NCBI GenBank assembly: GCA_020847075.1
Contig: JADLCS010000006.1
Span: forward strand, 1 to 37,021
Length of the DNA: 37,021 nt
Reading direction: 5' to 3'
From: Gammaproteobacteria bacterium
Lineage (GTDB): Bacteria > Pseudomonadota > Gammaproteobacteria > SZUA-140
The translations under genes and the position numbers were made by a program. Of this stretch, positions 31,488-37,021 are shown in pieces; position 1 is the first letter of the stretch, and every line of letters begins with the position of its first letter. The notes under the pieces are model-generated. The model was not told where the DNA came from. It did no database searches and worked only from the letters and a program-made list of their open reading frames with translations.

Positions 31488-34199
31488 TTACTGCGTCACG
31501 CTGAGCCAGTTGATATTGAAGCTGCCGGCATCGACCTGCAGGCGCAGGACCTGCTGGCCGGCGCTCAGGGTGACGGGCCGGCTGATGGTCTGCCAGGTGG
31601 TCCAGCCGCCGGTGTTCGGCACCGTGATCGCGCCCGTGACGTCGGTCCCGTTCATCAGGACGCGCAGGCGCTTATTGCTGGCGGCGGTCGCGACCCGGAG
31701 ATTCAGGGTATACGTGCCGGCCTGTGCCACATTGACGGTGTACTCCAGCCACTCGCCCGCCGCCGTGGCGCCGACCATGTAGTCGCCGCTCACGTCCGCG
31801 GCGCCCCAGATGTCCACGTCGTCGCTGCGGTAGATGTTGCCGCCGTTGCCGGCCGTGGTGTCGTTATACGCGACGCCGGCGCCGCCCTGGTCGTAGTTCT
31901 CGGCCTGGATGGTTCCGGGCAGCGACCACGGGGTACCGCCGAACGCCGTCTGTCCGCCGCCGGGCGGCGGCGTGGAGGTGCTCAGCAGTTGCAGATAGTC
32001 GACGTTGAAGCTGCCGCTGTCGACCTGCAGGCGCAGGACCTGCTGACCGGCGCTGAGGTTCACCGTCCGGCTCACCGTCTGCCAGTTGGTCCAGCCGCCG
32101 GTGTTGGGTACGGCGACGGCGCCCGTGACATCGGCCCCGTTCGCCAGGACACGCAACTGTTTGCCGCTCGCCGCGGTGGCGACCCGGAGGTTCAGCGTGT
32201 AGCTGCCCGCTGAGGCGACGTTGACCGTGTATTCCAGCCATTCGCCCGCCGCCGTGGCGCCGACCATGTAGTTTCCATCGCCCTCGGCGCTCCAGAGGTC
32301 GACGCCGTCGTTGCGATAGATATTGCCGGCGTTGCCGTTCGTGGAGTCGGAGTAGGCGACGTTGGCGCCGCCCGTGTCGTAGTTTTCCGCCTGGATGATC
32401 CCGGGAACCGCCCACGGCGTGCCACCGAATGGCGCCTGTCCGCCGCTGGGCGGCGGCGTGGTGGCGCTCTGGAAGTCCAGGTAATCGATGTTGAAGCTGC
32501 CATTGTCGACCTGCAGGCGCAGAACCTGCTGGCCGGCGCTCAGGGTGACCGGGACGCTCACCGTCGTCCAGTTTTCCCAGTTGCCGGTGTTGGGCACGGC
32601 GACGGCGCCGGTGACGTCGGCACCATTCATCAGAATGCGGAACTGCTTGTTGTTGGCCGCGGTGACGACGGGCATGGTGAGGGTGTATTGCCCCGCCTGT
32701 GTCACGTTGACGGAGTATTCCAGCCATTCGCCCGCCGCGGTGGTACCGACGTACAGGGCGCCGTCCGCGGCCCGGGTCCAGATGTCGACGTTGTCGCCGC
32801 GGTAGACATTGCCGGCGTTGCCATTGGTGGTGTCGTTATAGGCGACGCCCGATCCGCCGAGGTCGTAGTTCTCGGCCTGGATCCGGCCCGGTATCTGCCA
32901 CACCGAGCCGCCATAGGGCGACTGCGCGCCACCGCCGCCGCCACTGTCGATGGTGAAGGTCTTGGCGACTACCGCGCTGTCGTTGTAGCCGTCCCGCTTG
33001 GCGATGGCCCGGACGGTGGTGGTCGACGTCAGGGTGAAGGGACCGCCATACGGCGTGGAGCTGGCGGTCGGGGTGGTGCCATTGGTGGTGTAGTAGATCG
33101 TCGTCGCCGGTGTGGAGCTGGCGATCTGCACGGTGACAGAGTCCTGGTGCACACCCCCGTTGGGATTGAACGTGGGATCGCTGACCGTGGGGGTCTCGCC
33201 GCCGCCCGAACCGGCCATGGAGTAGACGTCGATCTTGTCGAACAGGGGGCCGGCCGTGTACTCCACCGCACGCAGGCGGATGGTGTTGTTGCCCGGATTC
33301 AGGTTCACGACCCAGTCGTGGCTGGCCCAGCTCGAGACGCGGCCGGTGGCCACGGGCTTGATCTGCCCCTGGCTTACCCCGTTCACCAGCAGTTCGACGT
33401 TCTTCACGTTGCCTTCGTGCGCGTATCTCATGGAGATGATGCGCTGGCCGCCGGTGCCGCCGTTGACGGTCCACTGGACATAGCCGTTGTTGTTGGGCTT
33501 GAAGAAACCGCTGCCGGTGTAATCGGGTTCGTTGGTCTGGATGGAGCCGTTCGAGATCGTGCCGTCTTCGGCCTGATAGGAGGCGAGCAGGCTGCCGCGG
33601 TTGGGGAATTCGCGCAGCACCAGCGAGTTGTCGTCCCAGTAACTGGTTCCTCCGGTTACATCCCACCAGACCCTGAACCCGACATCGACCTTCGTTGCTG
33701 CCGACGGAGCTTGCAGATGGATGGTCGACGGTATCCAGTCGTAGGTCCCGTAGGGAGCCCACATGTACATTTCCTTGGCCAGATTGCCGTTGGAAGAGTT
33801 TTTCCAGCGCAGCACCGACAACGGTTTGCCGCCGCCGCCGTTACCCTGGACGTTATTGCCGCGGACGTAGACCGTATAGACGTACTCGGCGCCCGGTGTC
33901 ACACCCGGGATGTTGGATTGGGTGATGTTGGTGTTGGTCTGGGAACTGTTGCCGGTGCCGTTATGGATCAGCCTGATGGCCTTGGTCCCGGTGCGGGCAA
34001 CGCCGGACGCGACCGCGCCAACGGAAGTATTATTGGATACCCAGGCCGTTCCAACTTCCAGCGAGGGGTCGGGGATGACGTTGGCCGGAGCCGCGCCATA
34101 GGAGGGGAGCGCGATCAGCCCCATGAGCATGCCGGTGGTCCCCAGCCCCATCAAAGGACGGGCGAACCCCTTACACAAGCTCTTGAAATATTTGAACAT
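31488..34199 (-). CDS. Secreted multi-CBM protein without a catalytic domain
   Basis: This 903-residue protein starts at the ATG at 34199, which has GAGG about 10 bases upstream; a GTG at 34214 is in frame but less likely. A signal peptide spans about residues 1-35, ending near SYGAA. Modules: CBM4/9-like (about 30-203, with DPSLEVGTAW and WWDVTGGTSYWDD); CBM35/6-like (205-335, starting YQAEDG); chitobiase-C-terminal-like (338-418); and three CBM6-like modules (423-576, 587-736, 750-903), joined by glycine- or proline-rich linkers. Each CBM6 module has QAENYD near its start and the QQVLRLQVD motif near its end. No enzyme domain was found, so it probably binds or cross-links a polysaccharide outside the cell. 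A strong terminator follows and a sigma-54-like element precedes it. Confidence 0.88.
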   Translation of the reverse strand: MFKYFKSLCKGFARPLMGLGTTGMLMGLIALPSYGAAPANVIPDPSLEVGTAWVSNNTSVGAVASGVARTGTKAIRLIHNGTGNSSQTNTNITQSNIPGVTPGAEYVYTVYVRGNNVQGNGGGGKPLSVLRWKNSSNGNLAKEMYMWAPYGTYDWIPSTIHLQAPSAATKVDVGFRVWWDVTGGTSYWDDNSLVLREFPNRGSLLASYQAEDGTISNGSIQTNEPDYTGSGFFKPNNNGYVQWTVNGGTGGQRIISMRYAHEGNVKNVELLVNGVSQGQIKPVATGRVSSWASHDWVVNLNPGNNTIRLRAVEYTAGPLFDKIDVYSMAGSGGGETPTVSDPTFNPNGGVHQDSVTVQIASSTPATTIYYTTNGTTPTASSTPYGGPFTLTSTTTVRAIAKRDGYNDSAVVAKTFTIDSGGGGGAQSPYGGSVWQIPGRIQAENYDLGGSGVAYNDTTNGNAGNVYRGDNVDIWTRAADGALYVGTTAAGEWLEYSVNVTQAGQYTLTMPVVTAANNKQFRILMNGADVTGAVAVPNTGNWENWTTVSVPVTLSAGQQVLRLQVDNGSFNIDYLDFQSATTPPPSGGQAPFGGTPWAVPGIIQAENYDTGGANVAYSDSTNGNAGNIYRNDGVDLWSAEGDGNYMVGATAAGEWLEYTVNVASAGSYTLNLRVATAASGKQLRVLANGADVTGAVAVPNTGGWTNWQTVSRTVNLSAGQQVLRLQVDSGSFNVDYLQLLSTSTPPPGGGQTAFGGTPWSLPGTIQAENYDQGGAGVAYNDTTAGNGGNIYRSDDVDIWGAADVSGDYMVGATAAGEWLEYTVNVAQAGTYTLNLRVATAASNKRLRVLMNGTDVTGAITVPNTGGWTTWQTISRPVTLSAGQQVLRLQVDAGSFNINWLSVTQ
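31490..32930 (-). repeat. Three tandem CBM6-module repeats of about 487 bp
   Basis: The marker TCGACCTGCA occurs at 31531, 32020 and 32506, giving periods of 489 and 486 bases. Nucleotide identity is high across the QQVLRLQVD and GEWLEY segments. Related copies occur in the giant secreted protein near 10610-11060, 12265-12715 and 15480-15945, so the locus holds six versions of the module. Confidence 0.8.
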
Positions 34200-34217
34200 G
34201 ATTGTTGCCCTCACTTT

Positions 34218-34243
34218 AAGATAGCAAATGAAGATAGCAAATG
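34218..34243. repeat. Tandem 13-bp direct repeat upstream of the CBM protein gene
   Basis: AAGATAGCAAATG occurs twice without a gap (34218-34230 and 34231-34243). On the minus strand each copy carries TTGCT, the -12 box of a sigma-54 promoter, but only the copy farther from the gene has GG at the correct distance. Confidence 0.85.
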
Positions 34244-34251
34244 ACTTTCCG
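34236..34251 (-). promoter_or_regulatory. Candidate sigma-54 promoter for the CBM protein gene
   Basis: The minus strand reads CGGAAAGTCATTTGCT, with GG-N10-GC spacing and a perfect TTGCT -12 box; the -24 box is weaker, for 8 of 11 matches overall. The predicted start near 34225 leaves a leader of about 25 bases containing the GAGG ribosome-binding site. Confidence 0.45.
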
Positions 34252-34542
34252 GATCGTCTGGTGGTGAGAACCCGATGGCGCAGAGAAGATATGCCTGTCA
34301 GCCGTTTCTTGAGACGGGTAAATAGACGGTTCAGTTCCTCACTTCTTGCACGATTGCGGCTGGCGAACCCGGTGCTTCCCCCTCGGGGCCAAAATCGCCA
34401 GCCAAAGATATCATGCGTCGGATTCGTGTGACAACATTCTGACGCGAGTTCTTACAGTAATTCCATCATGGTAAATCCGTGAATTCGAAGTGCCCCGGGA
34501 TGACTGCATGAGTTTTTGCCGGCTGTATGGAAATCGGGGGGT

Positions 34543-34558
34543 GGGGATCTCTTTTGCA
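34543..34558 (+). promoter_or_regulatory. Candidate sigma-54 promoter for the fourth sulfotransferase
   Basis: GGGGATCTCTTTTGCA has GG-N10-GC spacing, a perfect TTGCA -12 box and a weak -24 box (8 of 11 matches). Transcription would start near 34569, giving a leader of about 209 bases before the ATG at 34778, which is long and lowers confidence. Confidence 0.33.
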
Positions 34559-34777
34559 TCAGTAATGAGGCGCTATAGCTCTTGAGGTGAGTGTCCATCG
34601 CCATAGATCATGACCGGCACAGAAGTGAAGCTGAAGTATATAAGTCATTCTGAATACAGGGAAATGCTTGCATCGGTTCCGGATTCGGAGAGAATATAGC
34701 CGGCTCCAGACCTTTGAATTTCCGGGCTCCACTTGCAGAAGAATTACAAATAACTAATTATTCAGGGATTTTTCGAG

Positions 34778-35725
34778 ATGTACTTAATCAACAGGATCAG
34801 GCGGATTCTCAAATATGGGCTTGAGGGCATCCGTGAAGAACAGCATCCATTCCTTATCCCATCGGAGCCAATAAAGGCATCCAGAGAGGCCATCGAGGTA
34901 GCGCGTGTCATTCGGGGAGCGCACCCCCCGGCGTTGATCATCCATGGTGTGATGCCGAGGTCCGGGACGGTATATACCGGCGAGCTGCTGCGCCTGCATC
35001 CGGACCTGCACGCCTATCCCAATGAATTATGGGAGGTCCCCTTTCTGGAGCTGACCGGCGATATCCTCAGGACTCAGGAGCACTTTTTCCGGGCCTACAA
35101 GCAGAACATCGGCCGGATGGGCGACAAGGATTTTCTGCCTATGTTCGGCGCCTCGCTCATGGCCTATCTATATAGTTTTGTTCCCCCCGGCAAGCGCATG
35201 CTGCTCAAGATTCCGGACGTGCAGTATCTGAATCACTTCTACACGGTATTCCCCTATGAAACCCCGCTGTTGCTGCTGCGGGACGGACGGGATCTCGTGG
35301 CCTCGACGATAAACTCCTGGCCGGGGAAACGCTTCGATGAGGTGTGTCAATTGTGGGCGGACAGTGCCAGGATGATGCTGGCCTTTCAGCGTCATTATCC
35401 ACGGGGGGAGTATAAATACCTGACGATAAAATATGAGGACGTCGTGTCGGCTCCGGAGGGATTCGTGACCACCGTGTGCGAAATGTACGGGCTTGATCGG
35501 TCGATATATCCTTACGATCGGATCAGGGATCTGCCGGTTAGGGGGTCGTCCACGGTAAAGGAATCACTGGGAGGAGATGTGTCCTGGGATCCGATGGACA
35601 AGCCCGATAACTTCAGGTCCGTCGGGCACTGGAGGGAATGGTCTTCAAGCCGGAAGCGTACATTCAAGAGAATTTCGGGGCGGGTCTTATTGGAGACGGG
35701 GTATTGTAAGGATCTGGGCTGGTAA
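34778..35725 (+). CDS. Sulfotransferase family protein, fourth of four
   Basis: This 315-residue soluble protein has the PAPS-binding loop as IIHGVMPRSGTVYTGELL (about residues 54-71), with Val-Tyr where Thr-Trp or Ser-Leu is common. The 3'-phosphate motif LLLRDGRDLVASTINSWPG lies near 165-183. YLTIKYEDVVSAPEGFV and the C-terminal GHWREWSSSRKRTFKRISG match the family. The ATG at 34778 follows CAGGGA at about 9 bases. Codon use is somewhat less GC-rich than in the other sulfotransferases, and the gene lies between a long AT-rich spacer and an insertion sequence, so it may have arrived separately. It is complete, and the IS lies 110 bases past its stop. Acceptor unknown. Confidence 0.82.
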   Translation: MYLINRIRRILKYGLEGIREEQHPFLIPSEPIKASREAIEVARVIRGAHPPALIIHGVMPRSGTVYTGELLRLHPDLHAYPNELWEVPFLELTGDILRTQEHFFRAYKQNIGRMGDKDFLPMFGASLMAYLYSFVPPGKRMLLKIPDVQYLNHFYTVFPYETPLLLLRDGRDLVASTINSWPGKRFDEVCQLWADSARMMLAFQRHYPRGEYKYLTIKYEDVVSAPEGFVTTVCEMYGLDRSIYPYDRIRDLPVRGSSTVKESLGGDVSWDPMDKPDNFRSVGHWREWSSSRKRTFKRISGRVLLETGYCKDLGW

Positions 35726-35835
35726 TTGATATATAAACGGTACCGAATAGATCATGGACAATTTTATCCGCTGGCTAAAGCCAGGCAGTTTGATATTGAT
35801 CCGATATCAGCATCTTTCTATGCATGAGCTTATAA

Positions 35836-37017
35836 GGAAGCTCTGAATAATTTGTGTTGATTGCCCTGCACGCGCCATGAAACCAGATATCGAGATCACA
35901 ATGTGGCCGGATGACCGGTTGATGCCCCGGTTTCCGGCGGTTTGTCCCGATCTCCGCCGCTCCGGGCAAGCTCCAGAGGCACTACGCCTGTCGACATCGC
36001 CGCAGGTGATGTCGGGCCATAAACAGGTTGGCCAGAGCACAGGTCACGAACAGCCGGTGCGCATTCTTGTCCAGGCCCCGGTAGCGCACCTTGCTGAAGC
36101 CGAAGACCCGCTTGATGATCCCGATGGTGTGCTCGACCTTGGCGCGCACCTTCGATTTGGTGCGATTCCTGGCCCGTTCCTCCTCCGTCAGATCGCGGTG
36201 ACGAGAGCGCTTACGGTTCGTGAAGTCCTTGGCCTTGGGCGCATGCTCCCGCAGCACCTTCCGTTGTCCCGTATAGGCGGCATCGCCCCACACCCGGGTC
36301 TCCTCACCGTGCAACAGGTCGGGCAGCACCTGGGAGTCATGCACGTTCGCCGCCGTCGCCACCACCGCATGGATGATCTTGCTCTGGCTGTCGACGCCGA
36401 TATGCGCCTTCATCCCGAAATACCACTGGTTGCCCTTCCGGGTCTGGTGCATCTCCGGATCGCGTTCCTTCTTCTCGTTCTTGGTCGAACTTGGCGCGTT
36501 GATGATCGTCGCATCGACGATCGTGCCGGCGTGGATCTTCATGCCCCGGCCCTGCAGATACTCGCCGACCGCCTCAAACAGCAGGCGCCCCAGGTCGTGG
36601 GTTTCCAGCAAGTGGCGAAACTTGCACACCGTCGTCTCATCCGGCGCCGGTTCGCGGCCCAGATCGATACCGACAAAAGCCCGCATCGCGTGCGAGTCGT
36701 ACAGCGCCTCTTCCACCGCCGGGTCCGACAGATTGAACCACTGCTGCAGAAAGTAGATGCGCAGCATCCGCTCCAACCCCACCGGCGGGCGTCCGGCACC
36801 TTCAGGCTTCGGATACACAGGCTCGATCAGGGCACAGAGTTCCCCCCAGGGAACCACCTGATCCATCGCCGCCAGAAACTGGTCCCGGCGCGTCGGCTTG
36901 CGATAGGACTCAAAAGTACCGGCAGCGAAGGTTTGTTGGCGCATCCTTGTTATCTCCGGGCAGCTTAATTTCTAATCGCCGTATTATGATGGATTTGATG
37001 AATAAATCAGAGTGTCC
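35836..37017 (-). mobile_element. IS5-group insertion sequence, about 1182 bp, apparently intact
   Basis: The left end starts GGAAGCTCTGAATAATTT (35836-35853). The reverse complement of the right end reads GGACACTCTGATTTATTC (37017-37000), matching at 13 of 18 positions. The transposase gene fills most of the element. Flanks are ATAA on the left and TTAA on the right. A 4-base YTAR target duplication, usual for this group, fits the right flank but not exactly the left. A TA duplication is possible if the element is extended by one base at each end. Confidence 0.82.
35982..36944 (-). CDS. IS5 family transposase (DDE)
   Basis: This 320-residue transposase is full length for IS5. It has an N-terminal DUF772-type domain (LRIYFLQQWFNLSDPAVEEA) and the DDE catalytic triad: Asp144 in TIVDATIINAPSSTKN, Asp221 in VWGDAAYTG and Glu271 in KVEHTIGIIKRVFGF. 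The ATG at 36944 follows CGGAGATAACAAGG, an acceptable ribosome-binding site. No frameshift or internal stop is present, so the enzyme is probably active. It enters from the right end of the element and reads toward the fourth sulfotransferase gene. The coding region leaves about 146 bases to the left inverted repeat, longer than needed, with no second gene there. Confidence 0.93.
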   Translation of the reverse strand: MRQQTFAAGTFESYRKPTRRDQFLAAMDQVVPWGELCALIEPVYPKPEGAGRPPVGLERMLRIYFLQQWFNLSDPAVEEALYDSHAMRAFVGIDLGREPAPDETTVCKFRHLLETHDLGRLLFEAVGEYLQGRGMKIHAGTIVDATIINAPSSTKNEKKERDPEMHQTRKGNQWYFGMKAHIGVDSQSKIIHAVVATAANVHDSQVLPDLLHGEETRVWGDAAYTGQRKVLREHAPKAKDFTNRKRSRHRDLTEEERARNRTKSKVRAKVEHTIGIIKRVFGFSKVRYRGLDKNAHRLFVTCALANLFMARHHLRRCRQA

Positions 37018-37021
37018 TTAA

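Larger units (their letters stand above)
34200..34777. other. Divergent regulatory spacer with leader-like inverted repeat, no gene seen
   Basis: This 578-base spacer separates the CBM protein gene (minus) from the fourth sulfotransferase gene (plus) and is more AT-rich than its surroundings. It holds a 13-bp tandem duplication (34218-34243), a sigma-54-like element on each strand (34236-34251 minus, 34543-34558 plus), and a 9-bp inverted repeat (GGCTGGCGA at 34358-34366 with TCGCCAGCC at 34395-34403) enclosing a small CCC/GGG stem. A sigma-70-like candidate on the minus strand (TTGTCA 34434-34429, 18 bases, TATCTT 34410-34405) would start transcription inside that repeat. No known riboswitch class was recognised, and no convincing open reading frame with a start site was found. 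Confidence 0.6.

Noticed and set aside
32688-34244. 518-residue open frame on the plus strand
   Set aside because: It mirrors the repeated CBM modules on the minus strand and has no family features.
34200-34777. Cyclic-di-GMP riboswitch in the divergent spacer
   Set aside because: The conserved core words of both c-di-GMP riboswitch classes are absent; only a generic inverted repeat was found.
35776-35801. CTGGC-TAAA-GCCAG hairpin after the fourth sulfotransferase as a terminator
   Set aside because: The stem is only 5-6 bp and the following sequence has no continuous T-run.
1-37021. Exosortase/PEP-CTERM system
   Set aside because: No exosortase gene is present, and the secreted proteins end without a PEP motif, hydrophobic stretch and basic tail.

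Overview
The window is GC-rich (about 60%), densely packed bacterial DNA that reads as a surface or extracellular polysaccharide locus. The gene families, Wzm/Wzt export genes and the IS5-group transposase fit a Pseudomonadota genome, most likely a gammaproteobacterium. That placement rests on recognising families, not on a marker gene. The left edge cuts a gene. The right edge falls 4 bases past the end of an insertion sequence, as at a contig break.

Layout. (A) 1-8162, plus strand: a tightly coupled operon with a sugar C-methyltransferase, a 3,5-epimerase, the Wzm/Wzt ABC exporter, a DUF4910-type metallopeptidase-like protein, a short-chain dehydrogenase and two sulfotransferases. (B) 8164-20360, minus strand: two CRTAC1-type (FG-GAP plus ASPIC/UnbV) secreted proteins, then from its own promoter a 2479-residue secreted protein joining a sulfatase and an SGNH esterase to three CBM6-like modules, then a small exported protein. 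(C) 20601-25521: a GT2 glycosyltransferase, a third sulfotransferase, a third CRTAC1-like protein (putative lipoprotein) and a hexapeptide acyltransferase, in alternating orientation. (D) 25789-31238, plus strand: three GT4 glycosyltransferases and an asparagine-synthase-like protein without the usual N-terminal cysteine. (E) 31425-35725: a secreted, catalytically empty multi-CBM protein with a strong terminator, and a fourth sulfotransferase across a 578-base regulatory gap. (F) 35836-37017: an IS5-group insertion sequence.

Taken together, the genes could build a branched or deoxy sugar, assemble a glycan with GT2/GT4 enzymes, add acyl and sulfate groups, export it through Wzm/Wzt, and then bind, desulfate and deesterify it outside the cell. 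The co-location of four sulfotransferases with a secreted sulfatase-esterase that shares carbohydrate-binding modules with a non-catalytic neighbour is the most unusual feature. Three spacers contain GG-N10-GC elements of the sigma-54 type, in front of two sulfotransferases and the CBM protein, suggesting that part of the locus is under RpoN control. The pathway and the regulation are inferences; the domain architectures are read from the sequence.
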